The translations under genes were made by a program, and so were the position numbers. Positions 24,997-33,324 of a stretch of 44,954 bases of DNA are shown in pieces; position 1 is the stretch's first letter; each line of letters starts with the position of its first letter. Origin of the DNA: Candidatus Eisenbergiella merdipullorum (GTDB lineage Bacteria; Bacillota; Clostridia; Lachnospirales; Lachnospiraceae). Where the stretch lies: assembly GCA_019118445.1 (NCBI GenBank), contig DWYY01000061.1, positions 1 through 44,954 on the forward strand, given 5' to 3'. Below the pieces are notes generated by a model. That model did no database searches, was not told the origin of the DNA, and was given only the letters and a program-made list of their open reading frames with translations.

Positions 24997-26589
24997 ATGA
25001 AAAAAAAGATGCTTTCCGGCAGAGACGCCTGCTTTTTTGGCCTGGTGATCTTAATTGAAATCATAACCTATACAACGAGTTTTCTGATCAGCGGTCTGGC
25101 AAAAAAGGACATTTTCAATCTTCTGGAAGGAAAGGAAACCACGCTTGGAATCGCTTCCCCTTTTGCGTTGATCCTGCTGAATACCGCAATTCCTCTCGTT
25201 ATCAATCTGGTGAAGCAGATCAATGCCGGGCTGAAAGCAAAGGCGGAAAGCCGCATGAGAAAAAATGTAAGGCTGGGACTGCTTTCTCATGTCCTGGATC
25301 AGAAACTGACAGATGAAAAAAGCTGGAAATATGGGGAGACGATCAGTCTGTACAGGAACGAATGCGAGGATCTGGTTTCCTGCCGGATGGAATATTACTA
25401 TCAGCTTCCCCGGCTGACGCTCAGCGCAGCCATTCTCATAGTGATGCTTCAGGTGAATCCGCTGTTTGCCGCCATCAGCCTGATTCCTGCCTTTTTGATC
25501 CTGTTTCTGCTCCGGCTTCTGGACAGCCGCATTCTCGCCTGGAGGGAGAAGGCAAGAAGATCTACAGCAGATGTGACGGGATTTCTGGAAAATGTATTTG
25601 GACATATGGAATACTTCCGCCTTATAATGGGCAGGGAAAAAATGGAGGAACTGTTTCGGGAAAGATGTAAAGATCGGGCGGACAGAGAAATCAGGGACCG
25701 GCTTCTGGACGGCGTATTAAGCGTGATTTCCGAAAACTCTTCCGCCTTCGTGCTTGGAATCGTGCTTCTGACAGCACTGCCGTTATTCCAAAACGGACAG
25801 CTCAGCGTGGGTGAGCTTGTGATGTTTGAATATTATTATGCTTTTCTCGCTTCTCTTCCTGATTCTGTGGGACGTCTGATCCGCAGGCACCGGCAGGCGG
25901 AGGTTGCAAAGTGGAGGCTGGAGACGGTGCATGGCGGAGGGCCTCTGGAGGAACAAGAGAACCTAACGTATACATCCAGAAGCCTGCGGATCTCTGTGGA
26001 TGGTCCGCAGGGACGGATTTGCCTGTCCGCCCGGCCGGGAGAATCCGTTTTGATTTCCGGAGGAGGGGAGACGGACAGAAGCCGGATGCTGCAGCGCCTG
26101 TTTCAGCTCTGCGCAGATCAGCTTTCCGCAGTTCCAGCCGCATTCGTTCCTGTTTCTCCAGCGCTTTTTCAAATTTCCATACGGGATAATATCTGCTTTG
26201 GAGAATCATTTTCCCGGGAAAGGCTGGATCAGGTAATGGAAATGACCGGGCTGAAGGAGGATTTTGAAAAGGACCCGGATGAAATCGGAAGGAATGCGGG
26301 AAAAATGGGAGCAGCCCTTTCAGGCGGTCAGAAAAAAAGGATCGGCATCGCGCGGGCGCTTTATATCTGTTTGTCCCGCCGGAACCGCAGCGCTTCTGTC
26401 AAAAAGGATAACAGGGAAATGCCGTATCTTCTGTTTATAGACGGTCTTGCGGAAGCGGTGGATGAAAGGACAGGGAATCTTCTGATCTCCCGTATCCTGA
26501 ACCGTCCTGACAGTATTGTTATCGCGGCATCGGATTCAGAGAAACTGCGCAGATGTATGGCGCATATCCTGGAGGTGAAGAATTGTTGA
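24997..26589 (+). CDS. ABC exporter half-transporter B (degenerate Walker A/B, intact signature)
   Basis: Second half of the exporter, 530 residues, beginning two bases after the first gene with AGGAGGA ahead of the ATG. Six hydrophobic segments precede the ATPase part. The P-loop position reads SGGGETDRS (354-362) without the GK(S/T) core. The signature LSGGQ is intact (441-445). The Walker B position reads LLFIDG (D482, with Gly483 where the catalytic Glu should be), and the H-loop His is replaced (AASDSEK). It cannot hydrolyse ATP alone. With half A it makes one complete nucleotide site and one dead site. No substrate clue lies nearby; the next gene is a LacI regulator of sugar genes. Confidence 0.85.
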   Translation: MKKKMLSGRDACFFGLVILIEIITYTTSFLISGLAKKDIFNLLEGKETTLGIASPFALILLNTAIPLVINLVKQINAGLKAKAESRMRKNVRLGLLSHVLDQKLTDEKSWKYGETISLYRNECEDLVSCRMEYYYQLPRLTLSAAILIVMLQVNPLFAAISLIPAFLILFLLRLLDSRILAWREKARRSTADVTGFLENVFGHMEYFRLIMGREKMEELFRERCKDRADREIRDRLLDGVLSVISENSSAFVLGIVLLTALPLFQNGQLSVGELVMFEYYYAFLASLPDSVGRLIRRHRQAEVAKWRLETVHGGGPLEEQENLTYTSRSLRISVDGPQGRICLSARPGESVLISGGGETDRSRMLQRLFQLCADQLSAVPAAFVPVSPALFQISIRDNICFGESFSRERLDQVMEMTGLKEDFEKDPDEIGRNAGKMGAALSGGQKKRIGIARALYICLSRRNRSASVKKDNREMPYLLFIDGLAEAVDERTGNLLISRILNRPDSIVIAASDSEKLRRCMAHILEVKNC

Positions 26590-26679
26590 AGCAGGCACAG
26601 GGAGAATGGTTTTTCTGACTAAAAATCCAAGTGAGAATTTGGGCAGAATGGAGAAATGAAAAAAGCTTTGCCGGATTCA

Positions 26680-26727
26680 TTGACTTTTCCCTGCAGTATG
26701 CTAAACTTACGCATGTAAACGATTACA
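26680..26727 (+). promoter_or_regulatory. Promoter and LacI/CcpA-type operator of the lacI-gfo operon
   Basis: TTGACT (26680-26685) and TAAACT (26702-26707) are 16 bases apart. The palindrome TGTAAACGATTACA at 26714-26727 lies at the expected transcription start. It fits both the general LacI-family operator and the cre consensus for CcpA. Autorepression by the LacI protein just downstream, or catabolite control, is likely. Confidence 0.7.
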
Positions 26728-26749
26728 AAGAGCGGAAAGAAGGGGGAAT

Positions 26750-27742
26750 ATGGCAACAATCAAGCAGGTCGCGGCAGCAGCGGGCGTATCGGTGGCAACG
26801 GTGTCCCGGTATTTTAACACGCCGGAGCAGCTGTCTGAGCAGACCCGGGAAAGGGTGCGCCGGGCTGTGGAGCAGCTGACGTATTATCCAAGCGCCCTGG
26901 GGCGCAACCTGCGTACCAGTCAGACCAGAAAGATCCTGGTCATCCTGCCGACAATTTCCAATCCCTTTTATTCACGCATTATTACCGGTATGGAGGAGGT
27001 GGCGGAAAAAAACGGCTATTCGGTTCTGACCTGCACCACAGGAGGGAACCCTGAGTCAGAAAAGAATAAGCTGAAAATGCTGTATGACCGGTTTGTGGAC
27101 GGCGCTGTTTTTTTCAGCACCAGCCTTTCCAGAAGACAGTTTGACCGGCTGGCTTTGGAATATCCGGTAGTGCAGTGCTGCGAGTACCAGGAGGGTTCGG
27201 CGGCGGGAGCGGTTTCCATTGATAATGAGCAGGCGGCCTATGAAGCGGTTAGGTATCTGCTGGAGCTTGGCCATAGACGGGTGGCGCTCGTGAACAGTAA
27301 CAACCGGTTTGAATCCAGTATTCTGCGGGAGAAGGGTTATCGGCGGGCGTTGAAGGAATATGGACTCTCTGTCCGGGAGGAATACATCAGGCGCGGGACC
27401 TATGGTTTTCATAACGGAGAGGAGTCCCTGCATCATTTTCTGTCTCTGAAAGAGCCTCCTACGGCTGTGTTTACCGTAGCGGATTCCATTGCCGTCGGCG
27501 TAATACACGCTGCGCTGGAGCAGGGGCTTCAGGTGGGGAAGGCTTATTCCGTTATCGGTTTTGATGATACCTCCCTGGCTAGGATGTACCGGCCGGGGAT
27601 CACTTCGGTGGCTCAACCACGAAAAGAGCTGGGGGAGGCGGCGGCGCGTCTTCTGCTCAGGCGGTTTCAGGCGTCTCCTAAAAGCGGAGAGCTGATTTTT
27701 CTCCCCCACCGTCTTGTGATACGGGAATCTACGGAAGGATAA
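26750..27742 (+). CDS. LacI family transcriptional regulator
   Basis: DNA-binding regulator with an N-terminal LacI helix-turn-helix (TIKQVAAAAGVSVATVSRYF, 3-22), a hinge helix near 45-58 (PSALGRNLR), and a periplasmic-binding-protein-like effector domain (60-330, for example GYSVLTCTTGGNPESEK, VSIDNEQAAYEAVRYL, FTVADSIAVGV). Its 330 residues are normal. GAAAGAAGGGGG lies before the ATG. A LacI-type operator sits at the promoter, so autoregulation is expected. The effector is probably a sugar or sugar phosphate handled by the two downstream enzymes. Confidence 0.9.
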   Translation: MATIKQVAAAAGVSVATVSRYFNTPEQLSEQTRERVRRAVEQLTYYPSALGRNLRTSQTRKILVILPTISNPFYSRIITGMEEVAEKNGYSVLTCTTGGNPESEKNKLKMLYDRFVDGAVFFSTSLSRRQFDRLALEYPVVQCCEYQEGSAAGAVSIDNEQAAYEAVRYLLELGHRRVALVNSNNRFESSILREKGYRRALKEYGLSVREEYIRRGTYGFHNGEESLHHFLSLKEPPTAVFTVADSIAVGVIHAALEQGLQVGKAYSVIGFDDTSLARMYRPGITSVAQPRKELGEAAARLLLRRFQASPKSGELIFLPHRLVIRESTEG

Positions 27743-27787
27743 CTTCCGTATGGTATAAATTATGTAAAAAAGAAGGGAGCAACAAAA

Positions 27788-28867
27788 ATGGGAAAATTAA
27801 GAGTAGGCATCATCGGATGCGGAGGGATTGCCAACGGAAAGCATATGCCTGCGCTGTCCCGCAACGATGAAGTGGAAATGGTCGCTTTCTGCGACATCAT
27901 CGAGGAGCGGGCGGTCAAAGCCAAAGAGGAGTACGGCACTCCGGACAGCAAGGTTTATACCGATTATAAGGAGCTGTTAAAAGATGAGTCCATCGACAAC
28001 GTCCATGTGCTCACGCCCAACAGGGAACACAGCTTTATCACGATCGAAGCTCTGCACGCCGGAAAAAACGTGATGTGCGAAAAGCCGATGGCCAAAACAT
28101 ATGCGGAAGCAAAGGCTATGACAGAGGCCGCCAGAGAAACCGGAAAGGTCCTCACCATCGGTTATCAGAATCGTTACCGCGCTGACAGTCTTTATCTGAA
28201 GGAAGTGTGCAAAAACGGAGAGCTTGGGGATATTTATTATGCGAAGGCCCACGCGATCCGGCGCAGAGCGGTTCCCACCTGGGGAGTATTCCTGAACGAA
28301 GAAGAGCAGGGCGGCGGTCCGCTCATCGACATCGGTACCCATGCGCTGGACCTGACTCTGTGGATGATGGACAATTACGAGCCTAAAATGGTTGTGGGCA
28401 ATACCTTTAAAAAGCTGGGAAGTCAGAGAAATACCGGCAACGCCTGGGGAGATTGGGACCCTGAGAAATTCACCGTTGAGGATGCCGCCATGGGCTATAT
28501 CGTCATGAAAAACGGAGCGGTGATCACTCTGGAATCCAGCTGGGCTCTTAACTCCCTGGATGTGCGGGAGGCTCAGACTACCCTCTGCGGCACCAAGGCA
28601 GGCGCGGATATGGCGGACGGACTGCGGATCAACGGAGTGAAGCACGGCCGGCAGTATGTGGAAAAGCCTTCCTTTGAGGCAGGCGGCGTAGCCTTCTTCT
28701 CAGGCGGCGGAACCAGGCCGGAAGATCTGGAGCTTCAGACCTTTATTAACGCGATAAAGACCGGCTCGGAGCTGACGGTAAAGCCTGAGCAGGCAATGGT
28801 GGTCACCCAGATCCTGGAAGCCATTTATGAGTCCGATAAAACCGGAAAGCCGGTCTTCTTTGACTGA
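27788..28867 (+). CDS. Gfo/Idh/MocA family NAD(P)-dependent oxidoreductase
   Basis: Dehydrogenase of the glucose-fructose oxidoreductase/inositol dehydrogenase family, 359 residues. The N-terminal Rossmann fold shows GIIGCGGIANGKHMPAL. The EKPMAKTYAEAK segment holds the conserved Lys that helps bind substrate and nicotinamide. The C-terminal alpha/beta domain has GGGPLIDIGTHALDLTLW, with the His-x-x-x-Asp pattern typical of the active site. It probably oxidises a sugar or inositol-like polyol. It is followed by a sugar isomerase, a very common catabolic pair. Confidence 0.9.
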   Translation: MGKLRVGIIGCGGIANGKHMPALSRNDEVEMVAFCDIIEERAVKAKEEYGTPDSKVYTDYKELLKDESIDNVHVLTPNREHSFITIEALHAGKNVMCEKPMAKTYAEAKAMTEAARETGKVLTIGYQNRYRADSLYLKEVCKNGELGDIYYAKAHAIRRRAVPTWGVFLNEEEQGGGPLIDIGTHALDLTLWMMDNYEPKMVVGNTFKKLGSQRNTGNAWGDWDPEKFTVEDAAMGYIVMKNGAVITLESSWALNSLDVREAQTTLCGTKAGADMADGLRINGVKHGRQYVEKPSFEAGGVAFFSGGGTRPEDLELQTFINAIKTGSELTVKPEQAMVVTQILEAIYESDKTGKPVFFD

Positions 28868-28884
28868 AAGGGAGGGATGAGAAG

Positions 28885-29625
28885 ATGAAACTGCCTGTTG
28901 CGGTACAGCTTTATTCTCTGCGGCATGAGATGGAGCATGATTTTGTAGGAATCCTGGAAAAGGTAGCTGAGCTCGGACTGGATGGCGTGGAGTTTGCAGG
29001 CTTTGGCGGGCTTTCTGCCGAAGAGCTGAAAGGCCATCTGGACCGTCTGGGACTGGTGCCGGTGTCCACCCATACCGGCTGGAAGGATTTGGTCGAACGC
29101 TATGACGAGACCATCGCCTATCACCGGACGATCGGCTGCAAAAATATCGTCATTCCCGGCTACGGATTTCCCGATGAGGAAGCCTATGCCACAGCCGTTA
29201 AGATTTTCAACGAAATCGGCAGAAAATTGAAAGCGGATGGTTTTTCCTTCTATTATCATAACCATGGCCATGAATTTACCGCCAAGATACATGGTAAGTA
29301 TATTATGGAAGGGCTTTTGGAAGATTGCAGGGAGGTGGATCTCCTGCCTGAGATTGACACTTACTGGGCACATGAGGCCGGTATAGATCCCGCAGCTTTC
29401 ATCCGCGCTCATAAGCCTCCTCTCATTCACCTGAAGGATGGCAACGGTGGAAACGATCTGACCGCCATTGGAGAAGGAAAAAATACCATTACAGAGATTC
29501 TGGATGCGGCGGTGGAGACAGGCGTCCAGTGGGTGATCATAGAAAATGACGACCCCAAACCGGATGGTATCACCGACCTTGCCAGGAGCATGGAGAACTT
29601 AAAAAATAAATTCCATTTCAACTGA
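28885..29625 (+). CDS. Sugar phosphate isomerase/epimerase (xylose-isomerase-like TIM barrel)
   Basis: TIM-barrel protein of the AP-endonuclease-2/xylose-isomerase-like family, 246 residues. Metal-site residues are visible in the family pattern: VEFAGF, YYHNHGHEF (His/Glu), EIDTYWAHEAG (Asp and His) and IENDDP near the C-terminus. It likely isomerises or epimerises the product of the upstream dehydrogenase, as in inositol, keto-sugar or sugar-acid pathways. GGGAGG precedes the ATG. The stop codon lies inside a stem-loop (29615-29638). Confidence 0.87.
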   Translation: MKLPVAVQLYSLRHEMEHDFVGILEKVAELGLDGVEFAGFGGLSAEELKGHLDRLGLVPVSTHTGWKDLVERYDETIAYHRTIGCKNIVIPGYGFPDEEAYATAVKIFNEIGRKLKADGFSFYYHNHGHEFTAKIHGKYIMEGLLEDCREVDLLPEIDTYWAHEAGIDPAAFIRAHKPPLIHLKDGNGGNDLTAIGEGKNTITEILDAAVETGVQWVIIENDDPKPDGITDLARSMENLKNKFHFN

Positions 29626-29638
29626 GAACAGTTGAAAT
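29615..29638 (+). terminator. Stem-loop at the end of the isomerase gene
   Basis: A perfect 10-bp stem ATTTCAACTG/CAGTTGAAAT closes an AGAA loop and overlaps the stop codon of the isomerase gene. No T-run follows, so termination would be weak. It ends two bases before the -35 of the next promoter. Confidence 0.4.
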
Positions 29639-29640
29639 CA

Positions 29641-29669
29641 TTGACAATCTTTCTTTATCGTGGTAAAGT
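29641..29669 (+). promoter_or_regulatory. Promoter of the T-box operon
   Basis: Perfect TTGACA at 29641-29646, a 17-base spacer and TAAAGT at 29664-29669. Transcription would start near 29676, just before the T-box stem I. Confidence 0.75.
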
Positions 29670-29675
29670 TTTGCT

Positions 29676-29967
29676 AAACCAGTGAGGAAGAGCAAGTAAC
29701 TTCAGCAGGAGCTTTCCAGAGAGCTGCAGGCGGTGGGATTGCAGTATGTAAAACTGAAGTGAATGGGCTTCTGAGGGCGAGTTGAAAGGACAGTAGACGA
29801 GCCGGAGAGCAGACTCCGTTACCAAAGAAAGCATATGTCGGTATGCATGAGAGGATGTATCAAAAACAAAAGGAACGATACATCAAGCCGGGTGGCACCG
29901 CAGGAGTTTTGGTGGATAACAGCTCCTGTCCCTGCAGATTGATCTTGTGGGGACAGGGGCTTTTTTT
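29676..29967 (+). promoter_or_regulatory. T-box riboswitch, tryptophan-specific, of the dehydrogenase-transporter operon
   Basis: Leader RNA sensing uncharged tRNA. Stem I has ACTTCAG paired to CTGAAGT. Its specifier loop has AGTA on the 5' side and GAA on the 3' side, followed directly by TGG (29764-29766) and a purine, exactly as in the trpS leader. The T-box GGGTGGCACCGC is at 29890-29901. Its TGGC bulge matches the GCCA end of tRNA-Trp (G73). CAGGAG after the T-box can pair with CTCCTG to form the antiterminator. The competing terminator (29921-29967) is AGCTCCTGTCCC/GGGACAGGGGCT plus seven T. Genes downstream should be induced when tryptophan is scarce. Confidence 0.9.
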
Positions 29968-30046
29968 GTTCGATAAAAAGGCATGGAAGGCGCGGCGCAG
30001 AACGCGGCATCCGTCATGCAGCTTGATCAGAGAGGAGAAATGTATC

Positions 30047-31147
30047 ATGAGACTGGAAAACTATGAAGTTCATCTGCCAAACTATTCCATTGGGGATCAG
30101 ATTTACGACAAGATCGGGCCGGTATGCGAATCCTATGGGAAAAAGGTTCTAGTGATCGGAGGAAGAAAGGCGCTTGCCGCCGCTTATGACAAGATCAAAG
30201 CCTATACGGAACGGACACAGCTTACGATCATCGGGAAGGAAATCTATGGAGAAAACTGCACTTATGAAACGGTGGAAAAACTGCGCGCGCTGCCGCTGTA
30301 CAGGGAAGCTGACATGGTGTTCGGCGTGGGAGGCGGCAAGGCGCTGGATACGGTAAAGTGCCTGTGCATCACGGATGACAAGCCCGTTTTTGCCTTTCCC
30401 ACCATCGCCTCCAACTGCTCCGCCTGCACGTCGGTTTCTATTATGTACAATGAGGACGGGACCTTCCTGCATCCGCACTTTTTCGTCAGGCCAGTCATGC
30501 ACTCTTTTATCGATACAGAGATCATCGCTAAGGCTCCCAGCCGCTATATGTGGGCAGGAATCGGCGATACCTATGCCAAATATTATGAGGCGACGATCTC
30601 TTCCAGAGGGGAGAGGCTGGAGCATTTCACGGCGCTGGGCGTGGCTGTCAGCCGGATGTGCCGGGATCCGCTGATCGACTATGGACCTAAGGCTCTGGAG
30701 GACCATAAAAAGGGACTCTGCACCTATGAGGTGGAGCAGGTCGTCCTTGCCATCATCGTGACGACGGGCATCGCCTCCATTTTCCTGACCAAGGATTTCA
30801 CCCCGGATTATAACAGCGGGCTGGCACATGCGGTTTTCTATGCGCTGACCGTTTATCCGGTCATTGAGGAAAAGCACCTGCACGGCGAAGTGGTGGCCTT
30901 CGGCGTCCTTCTGGCGCTTCTTGTGGATCAGCAGTATGAGGAATTTGAAAAGATCTATGCGCTGAACAGAGCCGTTGCCTTACCTACATCCCTGCAGGAG
31001 ATCGAGATCACACAGGAACAGTGGGAGGAATGCATCAGCCGTATCCCGGATATGTCGGACCTGACGCATTATCCTTATAAGGTGACGAAGGAGATGCTGG
31101 AAAAGGCCATGGAACTGCTGAAGGAAAGGACCAAAAAAGATGAATGA
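30047..31147 (+). CDS. Iron-containing/glycerol-dehydrogenase-like alcohol dehydrogenase
   Basis: Group III metal-dependent alcohol dehydrogenase, closest in pattern to glycerol dehydrogenases, 366 residues. NAD-binding shows GVGGGKALD (93-101) and PTIASNCSACTSVS. Metal ligands D174 (GIGDTYAKYYE), H261 and H279 (HGEVVAFG) match the Asp-His-His set of GldA. The open frame continues back into the T-box leader from 29843, but the ATG at 30047 follows AGGAG and gives the family N-terminus. It is the first gene after the Trp T-box and overlaps the transporter gene by eight bases. Being tryptophan-controlled makes a plain glycerol role doubtful. The substrate is unknown. Confidence 0.85.
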   Translation: MRLENYEVHLPNYSIGDQIYDKIGPVCESYGKKVLVIGGRKALAAAYDKIKAYTERTQLTIIGKEIYGENCTYETVEKLRALPLYREADMVFGVGGGKALDTVKCLCITDDKPVFAFPTIASNCSACTSVSIMYNEDGTFLHPHFFVRPVMHSFIDTEIIAKAPSRYMWAGIGDTYAKYYEATISSRGERLEHFTALGVAVSRMCRDPLIDYGPKALEDHKKGLCTYEVEQVVLAIIVTTGIASIFLTKDFTPDYNSGLAHAVFYALTVYPVIEEKHLHGEVVAFGVLLALLVDQQYEEFEKIYALNRAVALPTSLQEIEITQEQWEECISRIPDMSDLTHYPYKVTKEMLEKAMELLKERTKKDE

Positions 31148-32330
31148 AAAGAAAAACAGATCGGGAACCATTCTTCTTGGTGTGGCATTTGTATGGTTTA
31201 CCACCCATTTCGGCGGCGGATTTGCTTCCGGTGCACAGATCTACAGCTACTATGTAAGATATGGGATCTGGTGCCTGATCATGCCGGCGCTCGCCATGCT
31301 TTACAATACGGTGTTCTTTGCCTACAGCCTCCGGTTTGCCAGAAAGCATGAGGTCTACGACTACCGTTCCTATAACAATGCTTTTTACGGGAAATTTGCG
31401 CCGGTTTTTTCCAACCTCTTTGAGGTGCTCTATATCTGTGTGATGTGCGTGGCCCCGGCGGTCGCGTTCGCCACGGGAGGCGCGACGCTTGCCGCCCTTA
31501 CGGGGCTTCCATACCTGCTGTGCACCTTCCTGATCGGGATTTTTATTTTTATCGTTGCCATATTCGGCACGGACCTGGTGCGCAGGGTGGCGTCGGTCCT
31601 GTCCGTCTGCATCATTGTCGGACTGCTGATCGTCTATATTCCTAATATCATCGCCGGCTTCCCTCAGATCACTGCGGCGGCGCAGAGTATGACGGATCAG
31701 CATCTGCCCTTTGGAGACGCCCTGTATTCCGCATTTTTGTACGGGACCTTCCAGCTATCCAATATTGCGGTATTCGTCCAGCACGCGAAATCCTTTGAAA
31801 AGCCGGATGACGCGGCAAAAAGCATGGCTCTGGGATTCGTCGTCAATACCTTAATGATGGTCATGGTGGTGCTCGGCCTGATGACCATTTACACGGATCC
31901 CGAAGCTGCAGAGCAGAGCATTCCAACCCTGTTCATGGTGCAGAACGGCGTTGGCGCTTCTTTCATGACCCCTCTGATCTCTCTTCTGATCATCCTGGGC
32001 GCGGTGTCCACAGCGGTCAATATGGTGGCGGCTATGGTGAAACGGATCTGCAAGGAAACGAAAGAGCTCCAGGCGGGCCAAAAGGAGAAACGGCGTTTCC
32101 AGGTGACCGGAAAGGAGATCGCGGCAGCACTTCTGTGCTGTCTGGCGGATTTTGGGATTGCCCAGTTCGGGCTTCTGACGCTGATCCAGAAAGCTTACAG
32201 CATGATCGCCTATCTGGCGATCCCTGTGATCCTGATCCCCTATCTCATCCATATGATCGCAACCAGGTTCGATACCAGGACAAGACGGCAGGATGCCGGG
32301 CAGAATGCCGGGAACAGGTCCGGGAAATAA
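31140..32330 (+). CDS. YkvI-like LeuT-fold membrane transporter
   Basis: Membrane protein of the poorly characterised YkvI family, related to amino-acid carriers of the APC/LeuT superfamily, 396 residues. About ten hydrophobic segments are seen. The first contains THFGGGFASGAQ, the Gly-rich break expected in the unwound first helix of a LeuT-fold carrier. The basic tail (about 375-396) is cytoplasmic. The ATG overlaps the dehydrogenase stop, with GAAAGGA upstream, so translation is coupled. Under a Trp T-box it is a strong candidate for uptake of tryptophan, a precursor or a related aromatic compound. That is inference. Confidence 0.8.
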   Translation: MNEKKNRSGTILLGVAFVWFTTHFGGGFASGAQIYSYYVRYGIWCLIMPALAMLYNTVFFAYSLRFARKHEVYDYRSYNNAFYGKFAPVFSNLFEVLYICVMCVAPAVAFATGGATLAALTGLPYLLCTFLIGIFIFIVAIFGTDLVRRVASVLSVCIIVGLLIVYIPNIIAGFPQITAAAQSMTDQHLPFGDALYSAFLYGTFQLSNIAVFVQHAKSFEKPDDAAKSMALGFVVNTLMMVMVVLGLMTIYTDPEAAEQSIPTLFMVQNGVGASFMTPLISLLIILGAVSTAVNMVAAMVKRICKETKELQAGQKEKRRFQVTGKEIAAALLCCLADFGIAQFGLLTLIQKAYSMIAYLAIPVILIPYLIHMIATRFDTRTRRQDAGQNAGNRSGK

Positions 32331-32354
32331 TGACAGTTTTCCCCAAAGGAAAGG

Positions 32355-32876
32355 ATGAATAATATGGCTCAGAATGTAACACGGCTGGACCGGCTGTATC
32401 AGAGCATGATCGAATATTTTGCAGATGACCCGAAAAGGATCCAGCATTTTGTCAAGGTAAACAGCTTTGCGGGACTGATCGGCCGCATGGAATCCATGCC
32501 GGAGGAACAGCTTACCGTCTTGGAAGCAGCCGCCTATGTGCATGATATCGGCATTAAGCCCGCAGAACGCATATACGGTGAATGCGGCGGAAAATATCAG
32601 GAAATGCTGGGCCCGGAACCCGCCGCCGCCATGCTGGAGCAATGCGGATTTCCACAGGAGCAGATCGACCGGATCACCTTTCTGGTGGGACACCACCACA
32701 CCTACACGAACATTGACGGGCTGGATCATCAGATCCTGGTGGAAGCCGATTTCCTGGTCAATCTCTATGAAGACGGACTTTCTGAGGATGCGGTGCGCCA
32801 TGCGTATGAGAAGATATTCCGGACAGAATCCGGGAAACGTATCTGCAGGATGATGTTTGGGATCATGGAAGAATAG
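32355..32876 (+). CDS. HD-domain phosphohydrolase-like protein
   Basis: Small HD-superfamily protein (173 residues from 32355, or 170 from the ATG at 32364, which AAGG fits better). The metal site can be traced: H near residue 31 (QHFVKV), VHDIG, GHHHTYTNIDG and VEADFLVN. Members hydrolyse phosphate esters or nucleotides. It is the last gene of the T-box operon, 24 bases after the transporter. Its link to a tryptophan-controlled dehydrogenase and transporter is not explained by known pathways. Confidence 0.8.
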   Translation: MNNMAQNVTRLDRLYQSMIEYFADDPKRIQHFVKVNSFAGLIGRMESMPEEQLTVLEAAAYVHDIGIKPAERIYGECGGKYQEMLGPEPAAAMLEQCGFPQEQIDRITFLVGHHHTYTNIDGLDHQILVEADFLVNLYEDGLSEDAVRHAYEKIFRTESGKRICRMMFGIMEE

Positions 32877-32907
32877 AGATGTATATTGGGAAAAAGAGGG
32901 AGAGAAT

Positions 32908-33021
32908 ATGGAAAACTCATTTATCATCAGAAAACTGTCTCCTGAACTGGCGGAAGATTACTTTCATTTTTTGATCACCTGGCCTTTTTCGGATAATTTG
33001 CCTATGCAGCCATGCTGCTGA
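32908..33021 (+). pseudogene. N-terminal fragment of a GNAT acetyltransferase
   Basis: The first 38 codons read an N-terminus typical of a GNAT N-acetyltransferase (SFIIRKLSPELAEDYFHF), then lose the family pattern and stop at 33019-33021. One T deleted near 32970 would explain it: another frame there reads on as FFDHLAFS-like sequence. A GGGAGAG site remains before the ATG. The rest of the gene is missing, so this is debris. Confidence 0.6.
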
Positions 33022-33035
33022 AAATTGTATGCTGA

Positions 33036-33224
33036 TTTAAAGGGACGACTCGTGAAATGGCAGAACAGCCCGGGTGGAGATTGGGTAAAGTAAAATATCA
33101 TATTACAAAGTTGAAGAAGAACCATCTGCTGGAGCGTGTTGGCAGCAGTCAGAAAGGCCGGTGGAATGTTCTTGTTGATTCGGATAGTATTTTTGATAAA
33201 AATAAATTAGCACTCACCTCTTGA
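33036..33224 (+). pseudogene. C-terminal winged-helix fragment
   Basis: An open frame without a start codon reads TTREMAEQPGW, then KVKYHITKLKKNHLLERVGS and KGRWNVLVD, ending at TGA 33222-33224. This is the C-terminal winged helix found in AlbA_2-type ATP-binding regulators and similar proteins. It has no upstream body, so it is the tail of a deleted gene. Its last codons run into the CIRCE element of hsp20. Confidence 0.55.
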
Positions 33225-33249
33225 CAGTGCTAACAATAAGTGCTATAAA
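33207..33249 (+). promoter_or_regulatory. CIRCE operator and promoter of hsp20
   Basis: TTAGCACTC, nine bases, then CAGTGCTAA (33207-33233) matches the HrcA-binding CIRCE element with one mismatch (GAGTGCTAA expected). TTGACA at 33221-33226 and TATAAA at 33244-33249, 17 bases apart, overlap it, so bound HrcA would block the polymerase. The hsp20 gene should be induced by heat or misfolded protein. Confidence 0.88.
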
Positions 33250-33324
33250 TATTACAGAACAAAAGAGGAGCCGGAAAATGCTGGAATCCCAAATCATATA
33301 GCAGAAGATCAGGAGGAAGAGATT

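Noticed and set aside
29843..30046. N-terminal extension of the dehydrogenase
   Set aside because: The extension is translated T-box and terminator sequence; the ATG at 30047 has the ribosome binding site and family N-terminus.
31851..32927. 358-codon minus-strand frame opposite the YkvI-like and HD genes
   Set aside because: Crosses two good plus-strand genes that follow a T-box; no supporting motif.
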